Position numbers and translations under genes: made by a program. From the NCBI GenBank assembly GCA_016182045.1, contig JACOYE010000007.1:1-34120 (forward strand): a DNA stretch of 34,120 bases, in the 5' to 3' direction. Position 1 is the stretch's first letter. Each line of letters begins with the position of its first letter. This document shows, in pieces, positions 8,215-17,648 of this stretch. The notes beneath the pieces were generated by a model. That model was not told the origin of the DNA. It did no database searches and saw only the letters and a list, made by a program, of their open reading frames with translations. The stretch comes from Candidatus Microgenomates bacterium. GTDB taxonomy: Bacteria > Patescibacteriota > Microgenomatia > Daviesbacterales > UBA10151.

Positions 8215-8675
8215 CAAACATTAATCTAAACAAATCAATAATTGTTATAACAGTGATAGCTATCTCAATTGTAGGTTTTACTGCCGGTTTTATGGTGCAA
8301 AAAAACTTCACAGAAAAAGCCACACCAACCGGAGAAACAGAAACTAAAGTTGATCTTCCCTTGGATCTTTTGAAAAACCCCCTGATAACCAGGTTGTATG
8401 CCAACACTCAAGGGACTGTATTAGCCAAAGATCAAGATTCAATCACTTTGCAAAAAGATGATTCCACCATCAGTCTTAAAATTAAGGAAGGCAGCGGAAT
8501 AACCACCTTTACTGACCTGGCTACAAACAATACCACCAGCTTTGAAAATATCAAGGTAGGAGATTATCTTATGGGGGGGGTTAGTGTCACAACAAGAAAT
8601 ATTACGGTAGGTGTCCCCCCTATTGCCGAAATTGGAGAAATTGTTGCTCACCATTTTGATGTCATCAAAAAGTAA
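8211..8675 (+). CDS. membrane-anchored extracytoplasmic protein, paralogue of preceding gene
   Basis: 154 residues: a membrane segment ([20 protein letters not shown]) near residues 10-29 and an exposed beta-rich domain. It shares with the preceding protein the layout anchor, LLKNPLITR-like segment (ILQNPIFHD there), then G-x-V-x-x-K-D-x-D-S-x-x. This suggests local duplication. A run of eight G residues at 8573-8580 (encoding MGGV) is a possible slippage site. The gene ends one base before the next ATG. Confidence 0.8.
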   Translation: MTNINLNKSIIVITVIAISIVGFTAGFMVQKNFTEKATPTGETETKVDLPLDLLKNPLITRLYANTQGTVLAKDQDSITLQKDDSTISLKIKEGSGITTFTDLATNNTTSFENIKVGDYLMGGVSVTTRNITVGVPPIAEIGEIVAHHFDVIKK

Positions 8676-8676
8676 T

Positions 8677-9945
8677 ATGAAAAGAGCATTATTTAAATTT
8701 TTATTATCTTTTTTATTTTTGATCATATTTTTTACTCATCCTAAGCTTATCCAAGCTCACCAAACTGTAGCCAATAACTGTTACCATCCTCAAAATCAGT
8801 GGGTCTCCTGTGGAGGGGCCAATTATTGTTCCGGGGTTAATTTAGTCAATGATGTGACCACCTGCTGGTATACCGGGCCATCAGGTTATCCCACGGATAT
8901 GACAAACCATTCAAGTTGTAGCACTCAGACAGGAGTGTTACATCAGGCCCAAGCCCCTCTATGTGTAGTGGATGCATCTACCTGTACAGCCATCAGTGTC
9001 AATAGCGGTAATCCAGTAAACACAGGGGGTAATTATTCAGCCACAGTTGGTATGCGTAATGATGGTACAAGCACCTGGAGTAGCGGCAATAATTATAAAT
9101 TAGGCTCGCAAGACCCTCAGGATAATACTGTCTGGGGGTTAAACAGAGTCAGTCTGCCTTCTAACATATCTCCCGGGGGGACAGCCAATTTTAACTTTAA
9201 CGTCACAGCCCCCTCAACAGCAGGTACCTATTCATTTAATTGGCAGATGCTCAGAGAAGGTGTTCACTGGTTTGGCTCAAAATGTTCTTATAATGTGGCT
9301 GTTAATCCTGTTCCTACCCCAACTCCCACCAGAACCCCTACCCCTACCCCTACCCCAACACCCCGTGTATTTTCACCACCAACTGTTATCACTGATCCTG
9401 CCACCTCTATTACCCAAACCTCTGCCACCTTAAACAGCAGAATTAATCCCAATGGTAGTACCACCACCAGCTGGTTTAGGTATAGTACTACCAGTCCTGG
9501 TACTTCTTGCAATGATACTTTTGGGACCAGGGCACCAACCAGCGGGGGAAATAATAAAGGATCAGGTACTTCTGAGGTGGCTGATTCTCAAAATATCAGT
9601 GGTTTGACAGCCGCTACCACCTATTACTTTTGTGCGATTGCCAACAATATAGCAGGAACAAGCTTTGGATTAATAAGATCTTTTCTTACTCTTACTGTTA
9701 CTCCCACCCCCACCCCCACCAGAGCTCCCACTCCTCTCCCAACACCAACTCCCGGGGGTCCTACCCTGACTCCAACTCCAACCAGAACCCCCACCCCAAC
9801 CCCTACCAGGACCCCAACCCCTACACCTACCCGTACTCCTACACCCACTCCCACACCTACCCCTGGAGGTGTTAGTCCTTGGTTTCAGACAACCGGTGGA
9901 GATGTACACTCAAATAGCGGTATTGATACCCAGGGAGGACCATGA
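8677..9945 (+). CDS. secreted multidomain protein: NBR1-like Ig, FnIII, Thr-Pro linkers
   Basis: The start is set at 8677, where a signal peptide begins ([19 protein letters not shown]... QAHQ); the ORF-track start lies inside the preceding gene. 422 residues. A Cys-rich start is followed by an Ig-like domain of the kind found next to BRCA1-like regions in NBR1 (about 98-211: [15 protein letters not shown]... [12 protein letters not shown]). A Thr-Pro linker, an FnIII domain (about 231-338: [30 protein letters not shown]) and a longer Thr-Pro linker (341-397) come next. The last 23 residues ([16 protein letters not shown]) look like the opening of a domain that stops short. Adhesion or scaffold role is inferred; the linkers may be glycosylated. 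Confidence 0.82.
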   Translation: MKRALFKFLLSFLFLIIFFTHPKLIQAHQTVANNCYHPQNQWVSCGGANYCSGVNLVNDVTTCWYTGPSGYPTDMTNHSSCSTQTGVLHQAQAPLCVVDASTCTAISVNSGNPVNTGGNYSATVGMRNDGTSTWSSGNNYKLGSQDPQDNTVWGLNRVSLPSNISPGGTANFNFNVTAPSTAGTYSFNWQMLREGVHWFGSKCSYNVAVNPVPTPTPTRTPTPTPTPTPRVFSPPTVITDPATSITQTSATLNSRINPNGSTTTSWFRYSTTSPGTSCNDTFGTRAPTSGGNNKGSGTSEVADSQNISGLTAATTYYFCAIANNIAGTSFGLIRSFLTLTVTPTPTPTRAPTPLPTPTPGGPTLTPTPTRTPTPTPTRTPTPTPTRTPTPTPTPTPGGVSPWFQTTGGDVHSNSGIDTQGGP

Positions 9946-10157
9946 AAAAATCTTTATTGTTTATCAGCACAATTGCCATCCTGTCAATTCTAATAATAGT
10001 AAGCTTTGTCTATTTACAGAAGAAACTATCTACTTCTTCCTCACCAACTCAGACCACTCCACAATCTTCTTTTCAACCTGCACCGGAAGCTTCCGGCGCA
10101 GCCGAGGGTGGAGGGGAAAAACCCCTACCGCCCTCCCCAGAAGGAGCAAAAAGATGA
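9942..10157 (+). CDS. small single-pass membrane protein
   Basis: 71 residues: N-terminal membrane segment ([21 protein letters not shown]), then a Ser/Thr/Pro/Gly-rich tail with no folded domain. It overlaps both neighbours by ATGA junctions, which supports it as a real translated gene in the operon. It may be a small anchor or assembly factor; no family recognised. Confidence 0.7.
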   Translation: MKKSLLFISTIAILSILIIVSFVYLQKKLSTSSSPTQTTPQSSFQPAPEASGAAEGGGEKPLPPSPEGAKR

Positions 10158-12937
10158 AATATTTTTTTTATGGTCTTTTAAACTTGGTGATGCTGGGTCT
10201 AATTTATCTATCTCCCCCTAATATCCAAACTGTCTTTGCCTGCAAAAGCGCAGTTTCTCTTTATTTGGAATCAGATACAGCCCCGGGCCATCTCTACTTT
10301 AACCATCAGGACCCGGTAGTCATTAATGATTCTGTCAATGATATCAGTAAATACGTCTATGCCTCAGCTTTTGGCAACAACTGTACCGGTACACCCCAAT
10401 ATGCTTTTAATATCGCCTATTGGGATGGGGACAGTTGGCGGACCTTTGATCAAACAGGCTGGCAAACTGCCAATTATGAAACATTTTCTCTTAGCAATGG
10501 AGAGCGTCAATATTCAATTGGGGCCTGGACCTGGACATCAACAGATGGTGTTTCACCTGATAAATATAAACATCTTTTTGCCATGACACAAACACATTCT
10601 GTTGCCAACATCACTCACAATTCAGCCCAACTGTCCTGGTCTTTAAGAATGAACCATTACAATGGAGTCAGTTGTTCGCCAACTTCCCTTTGTAATAGCA
10701 GCCAGCCTGATAGCTCGTTTCCTTTCTATCTTTTGATTGGCACTGATCCGGCTATTGTCTCAAAGCGTAGCTCTGATCCTTCTGATGTTAAAGTGGAGGG
10801 CTCCTGGAAAGATTATGACCCTTCCTATGTGCGTATCACCTGGTTTGTAGATAACCATTCTGTCACCGGTCTGCAACCCAATACCACCTACTATTGGCGT
10901 ATCAGGGGTGATCATCCCTCAATTGGTGACTCATATTTTGGTGGTGGCAGCTTTACCACCCTGCCGCCTCCCTTTACCTTTTCTCTGTCCAATGACGGTA
11001 ATAAACAGGTTGCAGAAGGAGGCGGATCTGCTGCAAGCACCATTACAGCCACCAATACCAGTGAGCCTGGTGCCACTGCAAAGTCAGTTTCTTTTTCTGC
11101 TTCAGCCACTAATCTGTGGACCCAGGAAACTGGAACTGTTTGGCCGGCCCGTTATGCTCACACTTCCTTAGTTTTTAATTCCAAAATGTGGGTGATGGGA
11201 GGAACTGATGGTACATCAGCCAAAAATGATGTCTATTCCTCAACAGATGGAAAAAATTGGACCCAGGAAACTGCAGCTGCAGCCTGGTCTGCCCGTTACA
11301 ACCATACCTCGCTGGTTTTTAACGGCAAAATGTGGGTGATGGGAGGAACCAACGGCATATCCAATAAAAATGATGTTTACTCCTCAACAGATGGAAAAAA
11401 TTGGACCCAGGAAACTGCAGCAGCAGCCTGGTCTGCCCGTTTTGGTCATACCTCGGAATTTTTTAATAACAAGATGTGGTTGATGGGAGGAACTGATGGT
11501 AGTGGTAGTGGATATAAAAATGATGTTTACTCCTCAACAGATGGAAAAAATTGGACCCAGGAAACTGCAGCAGCAGCCTGGTCTGCCCGTTATTATCATA
11601 CTTCCCTCACTTTTAACAATAAAATCTGGCTGATGGGGGGATATGATCCTATAGGGGGGTCTAAAAATGATGTCTACTCCTCAACAGATGGAAAAAATTG
11701 GACCCAGGAAACTGCAGCAGCAGCCTGGTCTACCCGTTATTCTACCAGCTCCCAACTATTTAATGGCAGGATGTGGTTGATGGGAGGAAACGGTACCACA
11801 GCCAAAAATGATGTCTACTCCTCAACAGATGGAAAAAATTGGACCCAGGAAAATGCGGCAGCCAGCTGGGGAGCCCGTTATTCTCATACCTCCTCACTCT
11901 TTAACAAGAAGATATGGCTGATGGGGGGATATACCCCTCCAACTAAAAAGCAGGCTGGTGGACCTAAAAATGATGTCTGGTCTTTTTCAGACCCATATCA
12001 ATTTAGTTTTACCTTCTCTCCCCTAAGCTGTACCCCAACCTGCACCACCACCATGACCACTACAGCCACTGCTCAGGCAGCTTCCACCTCCATTACCGTC
12101 ACAGGCACTGACGGAACCAATCAAAAAACCACCTCATTCAACCTGACTGTCGGTACTCCACCTCCTACCCCAACCTCTGCTCCCACCTCCACCCCTACCC
12201 CCACCCCAGGGGGTCCTACTCCCACCCCACCTCCCTCCGGTCCTTGTGGTTCAGGTACACCCAGGACAGAAGGATTGATTTCTGCCCCCAGCTTGACAGG
12301 TAAGTTTAACACCTCATCCGGTGCCTGTGTCATTGACCTGAGGGCTGCCTTTGCTCCTTTTAAACTGAAGACCTTTGAGGATTTAAAGTATGCCCATTTT
12401 GATCAACACTCGGGTAGTAAATTGAATATCGAAGGTTCCAGCCTTCCCCCCATTGCCAATGACACTGCCTACTTTAAGGATGGTAATTTATCCATTACCT
12501 CCCCCATTTCAGGATCTGGTACGGCTGCAGTTATTGTCAAGGGTGATTTAACCATCGGTCCCATATCAGGCAATCAGGTCCTTTATGGAACACCCTTGAC
12601 CGGTCTGGTCTTTATAGTCTCAGGCAATATATTTATTGATAAAACAGTCACCAGAGTGGATGGGGTATTGATCTCCTCAGGCACCATCTTTACCGCCTCT
12701 GACAACACCACCACCCCCCCAACAGCCTGTTTGGAAAATTCGGTCTTAACCCCAAACGGAGCCTTAACCATCAATGGCAGCTTAATTTCCCTAACTAGTA
12801 GCAGCCCCATTAAATTCTGTAGATACCTTTTGGATAATGCCAGTCCGGCAGAGGTGATCAACCATCAGGTTAAATATGTGGTGATATTAAGAAATGTCCT
12901 CTCGGAAATCCTACAAAGATGGATTGAAATACCATGA
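10154..12937 (+). CDS. large secreted protein with FnIII, six Kelch-type blades and beta-helix-like C-terminus
   Basis: The start at 10154 (ATGA overlap, signal peptide [19 protein letters not shown]... VFACKS) replaces the ORF-track start at 9869. 927 residues. An N-terminal region is followed by an FnIII-like domain with the strand TYYWRIRGD. Six consecutive repeats of about 48 residues (about 321-615) have the Kelch pattern HTSLVFNxKMWVMGG...[17 protein letters not shown]; six blades would close a beta-propeller. An Ig-like stretch and a Pro-Thr linker lead to a C-terminal region with [10 protein letters not shown] and [10 protein letters not shown] repeats, beta-solenoid-like and resembling the end of other Microgenomates surface proteins (from memory). 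Ligand binding at the cell surface is inferred. Confidence 0.82.
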   Translation: MKYFFYGLLNLVMLGLIYLSPPNIQTVFACKSAVSLYLESDTAPGHLYFNHQDPVVINDSVNDISKYVYASAFGNNCTGTPQYAFNIAYWDGDSWRTFDQTGWQTANYETFSLSNGERQYSIGAWTWTSTDGVSPDKYKHLFAMTQTHSVANITHNSAQLSWSLRMNHYNGVSCSPTSLCNSSQPDSSFPFYLLIGTDPAIVSKRSSDPSDVKVEGSWKDYDPSYVRITWFVDNHSVTGLQPNTTYYWRIRGDHPSIGDSYFGGGSFTTLPPPFTFSLSNDGNKQVAEGGGSAASTITATNTSEPGATAKSVSFSASATNLWTQETGTVWPARYAHTSLVFNSKMWVMGGTDGTSAKNDVYSSTDGKNWTQETAAAAWSARYNHTSLVFNGKMWVMGGTNGISNKNDVYSSTDGKNWTQETAAAAWSARFGHTSEFFNNKMWLMGGTDGSGSGYKNDVYSSTDGKNWTQETAAAAWSARYYHTSLTFNNKIWLMGGYDPIGGSKNDVYSSTDGKNWTQETAAAAWSTRYSTSSQLFNGRMWLMGGNGTTAKNDVYSSTDGKNWTQENAAASWGARYSHTSSLFNKKIWLMGGYTPPTKKQAGGPKNDVWSFSDPYQFSFTFSPLSCTPTCTTTMTTTATAQAASTSITVTGTDGTNQKTTSFNLTVGTPPPTPTSAPTSTPTPTPGGPTPTPPPSGPCGSGTPRTEGLISAPSLTGKFNTSSGACVIDLRAAFAPFKLKTFEDLKYAHFDQHSGSKLNIEGSSLPPIANDTAYFKDGNLSITSPISGSGTAAVIVKGDLTIGPISGNQVLYGTPLTGLVFIVSGNIFIDKTVTRVDGVLISSGTIFTASDNTTTPPTACLENSVLTPNGALTINGSLISLTSSSPIKFCRYLLDNASPAEVINHQVKYVVILRNVLSEILQRWIEIP
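11116..11997 (+). repeat. six tandem Kelch-encoding DNA repeats (~145 nt)
   Basis: Near-identical DNA between blades, e.g. the word AAAAATGATGTCTACTCCTC and GATGGAAAAAATTGGACCCA in most copies, while the blade cores differ. The conserved blade borders argue for recent duplication or gene conversion. Confidence 0.9.
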
Positions 12938-14046
12938 AAAAGGGAAGCGGTGGATTTACCCTAATTGAACTTTTGGTGGTGACATCAATAATTGCCGTCA
13001 TCTTATCCATTGGAATTTCCACCTATAGAGGGGCGGTGGCAAAATCAAGGGATCATATCAGAAAGCAGGATCTGACCAATCTGGCCACGGCCTTGGAAGT
13101 ATATTACCAAAAGAACCACCAATATATCCCGGGAGATGGATACTGTTCCTCAGATACAGGTACATTTTACTCAGATATTGCCCCATTTATATCCAGTGAT
13201 GTTCCCAAAGACCCTCAAACACAAGACCCATATTGTTATGTGTCCATCAACAACGGGGCCTCATACCGGCTGTTTACCAAACTGGAGAATTGTGCCGATC
13301 CTGATATCATTAACTGTGCTGATCCATATAATTTTTCCGTAGTCTCAGATGATCTAACCATTGCCTCTGCCGCTGATTTTGTGGAACCTGCCCTAACTCC
13401 AACTCCTGGTCCCACTGCCACCCCAACTCCAACCCTGGCTGCCACTCCAACCCCAACTCCTGCATTAACCCCAACACCTACACGCACACCTACACCCACA
13501 CCCACTCGTACGCCTACTCCAGTGCCTACCACAACTCCAACACCTACTCGCACACCAACTCCAACCCCTACCTGTACAAATGGTTATAAAGATTATGATA
13601 AAGATGGGTATGGTGCAGGGGCTTCTGGCTGTTATACCTTATCACCAGACTATAATATTGTTGCTAATTCCTCTGACTGTTGGGATTCAGACAGTAGAGC
13701 CAAACCTGGACAGACTGCTTACTATAATACTGCCAGAACTGGGGATACAGGAAGTCTGCGTTTTGACTTTGACTGTGATGGTAAGATTACTCCCAGATAT
13801 CAGTGGAAGGGGTCAGCAGTAACCTGTTATCAAAGTGACTGTACCACAACCGCAACTTGTGTAAATGTCAATCCCTCTACCACCAAAAATGTATCTGCAG
13901 CAGATTGCGGGATTGCCACCAATTATACAGACTGCAGTTCTCAATCATATTCATGGGAAGCCATCGGAGCAGAAGAGTTCATCTGTATACAGCACTCAAC
14001 TGATTACTGCTTCCGTAAAAGTACCTCAGCTTTGGCCTGCCGTTAA
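12934..14046 (+). CDS. type IV pilin-like protein with Thr-Pro linker and metal-binding-like C-terminal domain
   Basis: 370 residues. The N-terminus has a prepilin peptidase site and pilin helix, [19 protein letters not shown], with cleavage expected after GG and the conserved Glu at +5. A pseudopilin-like globular part follows to about residue 150 ([17 protein letters not shown]). A long Thr-Pro linker (about 150-210) leads to a Cys-rich tail with Asp-rich motifs [21 protein letters not shown] and FDFDCDG. These resemble the MopE-type metal-binding motif and thrombospondin type 3 repeats, so calcium binding is likely. A pilin carrying such a tail would display it on a filament or at a pilus tip. 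Its ATG overlaps the previous stop, making it the last gene of the surface operon. Confidence 0.85.
   Translation: MKKGSGGFTLIELLVVTSIIAVILSIGISTYRGAVAKSRDHIRKQDLTNLATALEVYYQKNHQYIPGDGYCSSDTGTFYSDIAPFISSDVPKDPQTQDPYCYVSINNGASYRLFTKLENCADPDIINCADPYNFSVVSDDLTIASAADFVEPALTPTPGPTATPTPTLAATPTPTPALTPTPTRTPTPTPTRTPTPVPTTTPTPTRTPTPTPTCTNGYKDYDKDGYGAGASGCYTLSPDYNIVANSSDCWDSDSRAKPGQTAYYNTARTGDTGSLRFDFDCDGKITPRYQWKGSAVTCYQSDCTTTATCVNVNPSTTKNVSAADCGIATNYTDCSSQSYSWEAIGAEEFICIQHSTDYCFRKSTSALACR
13390..13575 (+). repeat. CCAACTCCN-type tract encoding Thr-Pro linker
   Basis: Degenerate hexanucleotide repeats encoding [10 protein letters not shown]. Equivalent tracts lie at 9310-9363, 9700-9867 and 12160-12240 in the two preceding large genes. 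The opposite-strand Val/Gly ORFs are shadows of these tracts. Confidence 0.9.
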
Positions 14047-14075
14047 ATTATTTCCCAAAATTTCTCTTTTCAAGC

Positions 14076-14104
14076 TTGACATACTATTCATACTATGGTA
14101 TGTT
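14076..14104 (+). promoter_or_regulatory. promoter of the second toxin-antitoxin pair
   Basis: TTGACA (14076-14081), 17-nt spacer, TATGTT (14099-14104), then 7 nt to the ATG at 14112. The ORF-track start is a TTG that is the first half of this -35 box. An imperfect repeat (ATACTAT...ATACTATGGTAT) in the spacer may be an operator. Confidence 0.7.
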
Positions 14105-14111
14105 TAGTATT

Positions 14112-14387
14112 ATGAAAAAGATTGTTATCACTAACTTGAGGATTCCCGAGGATGATTGGTTACAGATTAAAACTCTTGCGGTAGAAGCGGGAATAAGTGT
14201 TAATGAATGTATTAACTTATTAATCAGAGATTTAACAGTTAGACGCCAATTATTAATAGATGTTAAGAAGAAAATTTCTTCTAGTAAAAGGGATGCTCCT
14301 ATATGGAGATTGGGAGATCTTGCTAAAAAATTTAAATCTGCTAAAAAATATGAATTATCTGAAGATGACAAGTTAATTTATGAATAA
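14112..14387 (+). CDS. ribbon-helix-helix-type antitoxin
   Basis: 91 residues from the revised start. The N-terminal 45 residues fit a ribbon-helix-helix DNA-binding domain: the strand KIVITNLRIP, helix DDWLQIKTLAVEAG, then ISVNECINLLIRDL. The Lys/Ser-rich tail would contact the toxin. It overlaps the PIN-toxin gene by 8 nt. Probably represses its own promoter together with the toxin. Confidence 0.8.
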   Translation: MKKIVITNLRIPEDDWLQIKTLAVEAGISVNECINLLIRDLTVRRQLLIDVKKKISSSKRDAPIWRLGDLAKKFKSAKKYELSEDDKLIYE

Positions 14388-14802
14388 GGCCTCTTATGTT
14401 TTTGTTGACACCAGCTTCTTAAAGGCAATTTTGGATATTAAAGACGAATTTCATATCAATTCCAAAAAAATCTTTAAAAGATTACAAGAGGAAGAAGAAA
14501 CTTTATTAATTACTTCCAATTATGTGCTTGACGAGAGTTTCACCTTACTTCGCAAAAGGTGTGGTCTGGAGGCTGCAATACAATTAAGAGATGATCTGGT
14601 AAGAAGTAGTAAGGCAATTAAATTAATCAGGATAACTTCGGCTGATGATGCCAGAGCCTGGGATTGGTTTTTAAACGATTGGAGCGATTTATCCTTTACT
14701 GATTGTGTATCCTTTGCTCTTATGAACAGGCTTAGTATTAAACGATCAGCTACTTTTGACAGACATTTTCAAAGAGCCGGTTTTGAGATAGAAAAAGTAT
14801 AA
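14380..14802 (+). CDS. PIN-domain toxin (VapC-like)
   Basis: 140 residues with the PIN acids in order: YVFVDTSFLKAIL at the N-terminus, NYVLDESFTLL near 52, SFTDCVSFAL near 110 and ATFDRHFQRAGF near 128. Family members are Mg-dependent RNases. It is distinct in sequence from the VapC at 4010-4420 and has a different class of antitoxin, so the two systems are probably not interchangeable. The stop lies one base from the end of convergent uppS. Confidence 0.88.
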   Translation: MNKASYVFVDTSFLKAILDIKDEFHINSKKIFKRLQEEEETLLITSNYVLDESFTLLRKRCGLEAAIQLRDDLVRSSKAIKLIRITSADDARAWDWFLNDWSDLSFTDCVSFALMNRLSIKRSATFDRHFQRAGFEIEKV

Positions 14803-14803
14803 C

Positions 14804-15499
14804 TTATTTACCAAAGTTCCTCTTTTGAGTTTGGTACCAAGATATTGCCTTTTTAATCTCTTGAGGGCCAAAATCCGGCCACAAAGTCTTGGTAAAATAA
14901 AATTCTGAATAAGCTGTCTGCCAAAGCAAAAAATTAGACAATCTGCTTCTTCCTCCGGTTCTTATGACCAGCTCCGGATCAGGTTGGCCATTGGTATATA
15001 AATGTTTTTCAAGCAGTTTTTCATTTATCCTGTTCACCTCAATCCCCTCTTTGACTATATCTTTAACAGCATCCAGAAGCTCTTTTTTCCCTCCATAATT
15101 TAGGGCAATATTAAGCTTAATAGATTCATTTTTAATGTAGGTATTTCTGATGGCACCAATAATTCGCTTGATAGTGCCTGGAAGCCCTTCCAGCTCACCT
15201 AAGATAGCTACCCTCACCCCTCTTTGCATCATTTTTCTTAATTTAGTTTGATATCCTGTTCTCATCAAATTAAATAACCCCCAAACTTCTCTTTTGGCCC
15301 GTTCTTTGATATTCTCAGTAGATAAAGCATAAACTGTGATAGTTTTAACCCCTAAATCTTCTGCAGTCTCAACTATTTTTTCCAAAGTATCAGCCCCTGC
15401 CTCATGACCCTTAATATCAGGTAAGTTTCGGGCTCTGGCCCATCTTCTGTTTCCATCCATAATAATGGCAATATGGGAAGGAATATTCTTAATATTCAT
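14804..15499 (-). CDS. uppS: isoprenyl transferase (undecaprenyl diphosphate synthase family)
   Basis: 231 residues. It carries the cis-prenyltransferase signatures: IIMDGNRRWARA with the catalytic Asp near residue 15, TVYALSTENIKERAKREV, and the C-terminal RTGGRSRLSNFLLWQ with WPDF. The enzyme extends an allylic diphosphate with IPP in cis to make the lipid carrier for the cell wall or glycans. It follows the trans-prenyl synthase gene by 34 nt, so one operon supplies primer and carrier. A TATAAT made by an AT-rich repeat ends 6 nt before the ATG. Chain length cannot be read from the sequence. Confidence 0.95.
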   Translation of the reverse strand: MNIKNIPSHIAIIMDGNRRWARARNLPDIKGHEAGADTLEKIVETAEDLGVKTITVYALSTENIKERAKREVWGLFNLMRTGYQTKLRKMMQRGVRVAILGELEGLPGTIKRIIGAIRNTYIKNESIKLNIALNYGGKKELLDAVKDIVKEGIEVNRINEKLLEKHLYTNGQPDPELVIRTGGRSRLSNFLLWQTAYSEFYFTKTLWPDFGPQEIKKAISWYQTQKRNFGK

Positions 15500-15535
15500 A
15501 TAATCATTATAACCGTTATAACTATTATAGATGTT
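15499..15535. repeat. TATAAC-rich dispersed repeat, intergenic copy
   Basis: Runs of TTATAAC/GTTATAA words. Similar tracts lie inside two genes (21574-21609; 30970-31013, 31331-31356, 31384-31410), where they encode Tyr-Asn-Ser-rich peptides. Confidence 0.6.
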
Positions 15536-16364
15536 ATTTCTTCCTTTCCACCAAATATTCTGCCATCTGTTTAAGTAATTTACTCATTTTCGGATCTTTG
15601 GTGATACTGGGCAGCAATTTTATAGCTTGATTTTTATAATGAATTGCCTGTTCCAATTCAAAAGTACCATCTCCATCTAAGATATCATCTTTAATCTGAA
15701 AAGCAATCCCAAGATTTACTCCATAAAGCCCCAACAACTTTACTAACTCTTCTTTTGCTCCCCCCAAAATGGCTCCCAGCTGCAACGGTCCGGCAATGGT
15801 ATAGTGGGCTGTTTTTAACTTGGCAATCAGTATAGGATCAGTTTTTTCCAAATCTAATATTTGTCCCAGGGCAGTATTAACTATGGTATCAAAAAAAAGC
15901 TTTAGAGCTTCCAGTTTTCTCTGATTGTCAAACTCAGCTTCAGTTATAATTTTGAAGCTTAGGAAAAAGCCCAAATCAGCAAGACTTATTGCTTGTGAGA
16001 TACCATAGTGTCCACCACCCAGAGCTTTATATAAAGAGGGCTGACCTCGTCTCAAAAGACTCTCATCTATGATATCATCATGAATCAGGATGGCTGTATG
16101 AAAAATCTCATAAGCAGCTCCAACTTTTATTATGTCTGGCGACTGAAGACTGACTGCTGATGACTGATTGCCAATCTCATATCCCAGTCTAACCAGCGTT
16201 CCCCTAATCCTTTTCCCACCTTGACATGCCTTAATAAATGCTTTGGCTAAAGGAATAAGTTTGGGGCTTATACCTTCTACTTCTTTAAGCCATACACCTA
16301 AGATCGATTGGATCTCTCTATCCAGCTCTTGTGCAGAATGCTCAAGATAACTTTTAAAATCCAT
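15534..16364 (-). CDS. trans-polyprenyl diphosphate synthase (FPP/GGPP type)
   Basis: 276 residues. It has the first Asp-rich motif HDDIIDESLLRRG (near residue 95), the GQILDLE region near 167 and the second motif FQIKDDILDGD (near 222), plus the substrate-binding GGKRIRG near residue 50. It condenses DMAPP with IPP to C15-C20 or longer products, using the IPP made by the divergent mevalonate operon. An extra loop NQSSAVSLQS, encoded by a GACTGAAGACTG-type tract, sits between the first two helices and DIIKVG; nearly the same peptide occurs in Pth. Product length would depend on residues before the first DDxxD and is not claimed. Confidence 0.93.
   Translation of the reverse strand: MDFKSYLEHSAQELDREIQSILGVWLKEVEGISPKLIPLAKAFIKACQGGKRIRGTLVRLGYEIGNQSSAVSLQSPDIIKVGAAYEIFHTAILIHDDIIDESLLRRGQPSLYKALGGGHYGISQAISLADLGFFLSFKIITEAEFDNQRKLEALKLFFDTIVNTALGQILDLEKTDPILIAKLKTAHYTIAGPLQLGAILGGAKEELVKLLGLYGVNLGIAFQIKDDILDGDGTFELEQAIHYKNQAIKLLPSITKDPKMSKLLKQMAEYLVERKK
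16140..16172. repeat. GACTGAAGACTG-type tract read in frame
   Basis: Low-complexity tract in the polyprenyl synthase encoding SSAVSLQSPDII. The related tract at 27046-27075 in pth encodes SSAFSLQSSDII. Confidence 0.6.
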
Positions 16365-16415
16365 GGGATTAATTTACCACTTTTTCTTGTATTATTCTAC
16401 ATACCCCATACTTTG

Positions 16416-16425
16416 AACGATCGTT
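16416..16425. promoter_or_regulatory. palindrome in the divergent isoprenoid intergenic region
   Basis: Perfect 10-bp palindrome AACGATCGTT midway between the divergent polyprenyl synthase and HMG-CoA reductase genes. It is a possible operator for the isoprenoid block, but a 10-bp palindrome could occur by chance. Confidence 0.3.
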
Positions 16426-16476
16426 TAATGTTTGGGATAAAAATTTAATCTGAGAAGTGTAAATTTAAAAAATATT

Positions 16477-16485
16477 TGATAGAAT
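16477..16485 (+). promoter_or_regulatory. extended -10 promoter of the mevalonate operon
   Basis: TGATAGAAT matches TGn-TATAAT with one mismatch; no clear -35. It ends 8 nt before the ATG at 16494. The ORF-track TTG start at 16476 lies inside it. The same TGATAGAAT string precedes the EndoQ-like gene. Confidence 0.65.
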
Positions 16486-16493
16486 TAGCTTTC

Positions 16494-17645
16494 ATGAAAA
16501 AATCCAGTTCCCTGCAAGATTTTCCCTCTGCCTCTAAAAGAAGAAAGTTTTTAGAAAAAGAACTAAATATTAATCTTGACCATATTGGCAATTTTAATTT
16601 TACCCAAGATCAAGTTGTTGGTAGAAACATAGAAAACTTAATAGGTGCAACCCAAATCCCCCTGGGAGTTGCCGGACCATTAGCCATTAAAAATTTTAAA
16701 TTTGAAATTAAAAATTATTTTATCCCTCTAGCAACCACGGAGGGTGCTTTAGTAGCCTCAGTCTCCAGGGGCTGTAAGACGATCACAGAGTCCAGTGGAG
16801 CCACAGTATATGTTGAAGATGTGGGGATCACCCGGGGGCCGGTATTTAAAACCAAAGGTATCGAACACGGACAAAAAGTTATAGCCTGGATCAACTCCCA
16901 TATCCCCCTCATCTCCCAAAGCACCCAAAAAACCTCAGCTCATCTTAAGCTTTTAAAAATAGATTCCGCAATCGTGGGCAGAAATCTTTTTGTTAGATTT
17001 TACTTTGACACTCAAGATGCCATGGGTATGAATATGGCCACTTTTGCCACAGAACAGGCTACCAAATTAATTGAAGCAGAAACTGGTACCAAATGTATAG
17101 CACTTGCCGGAAATTTTGATATAGATAAGAAGCCAGCCTGGTTAAATTTTATTTCCGGCAGAGGGAAAAAAGTTTGGGCAGAGATTGTCTTGCCTAAAAA
17201 AGTGGTTAAAGAGGTTTTAAAAACTACACCTAAAGCAATGGCAGAAGTGGTGGAAAGTAAAACACATCTAGGATCCATATTGAGCGGTTCTTTAGGTTTT
17301 AACTCACATTTTGCCAATATTATTGCTGCCATTTTTGCAGCCACTGGTCAGGATTTGGCTCATGTTGTAGAAGGATCTTTGGGAATAACTTCAGCCGAGG
17401 TCTTGGAAAATATGGATTTATACTTCTCCATTTATTTACCAAGCTTAATTGTGGGTACTGTGGGAGGAGGAACCCATCTGCCAACTCAGCAGGAAGCTTT
17501 GAGCCTGATGCAAGTATCTAATGTGTTAGAATATTCAAAGGTCTTGGGAGCAGCGGTTTTAGCTGGGGAATTGTCATTATTAGCCAGTTTGGCTGAAGGA
17601 AGTTTAGCTGAAGCCCATTCCAAGTTAGGAAGAAAAGGCAAGTAA
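16494..17645 (+). CDS. hmgA: hydroxymethylglutaryl-CoA reductase (class I type)
   Basis: 383 residues from the revised start. Class I signatures are present: ENLIGATQIPLGVAGPL, TTEGALVASVSRGC with the catalytic Glu, DAMGMNMAT with the catalytic Asp, and GSLAEAHSKLGRKG carrying the C-terminal catalytic His. It reduces HMG-CoA to mevalonate with NAD(P)H, the committed step. The length fits soluble archaeal-type enzymes without the membrane domain of eukaryotes. First gene of the plus-strand mevalonate operon, separated from HMG-CoA synthase by a short palindromic repeat. Confidence 0.95.
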   Translation: MKKSSSLQDFPSASKRRKFLEKELNINLDHIGNFNFTQDQVVGRNIENLIGATQIPLGVAGPLAIKNFKFEIKNYFIPLATTEGALVASVSRGCKTITESSGATVYVEDVGITRGPVFKTKGIEHGQKVIAWINSHIPLISQSTQKTSAHLKLLKIDSAIVGRNLFVRFYFDTQDAMGMNMATFATEQATKLIEAETGTKCIALAGNFDIDKKPAWLNFISGRGKKVWAEIVLPKKVVKEVLKTTPKAMAEVVESKTHLGSILSGSLGFNSHFANIIAAIFAATGQDLAHVVEGSLGITSAEVLENMDLYFSIYLPSLIVGTVGGGTHLPTQQEALSLMQVSNVLEYSKVLGAAVLAGELSLLASLAEGSLAEAHSKLGRKGK

Positions 17646-17648
17646 AGG

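Noticed and set aside
9288-9909. Minus-strand Val/Gly-rich ORFs, also at 12121-12333 and 13236-13553
   Set aside because: They are antisense readings of the Thr-Pro-encoding repeat tracts in the secreted-protein genes.
11116-11997. Regularly spaced DNA repeats that could suggest a CRISPR array
   Set aside because: The repeats are coding, in frame, about 145 nt long and form Kelch blades; no cas genes are present.
16476-16493. TTG start of HMG-CoA reductase at 16476
   Set aside because: It falls inside an extended -10 box, and the family N-terminus does not need the six extra residues.
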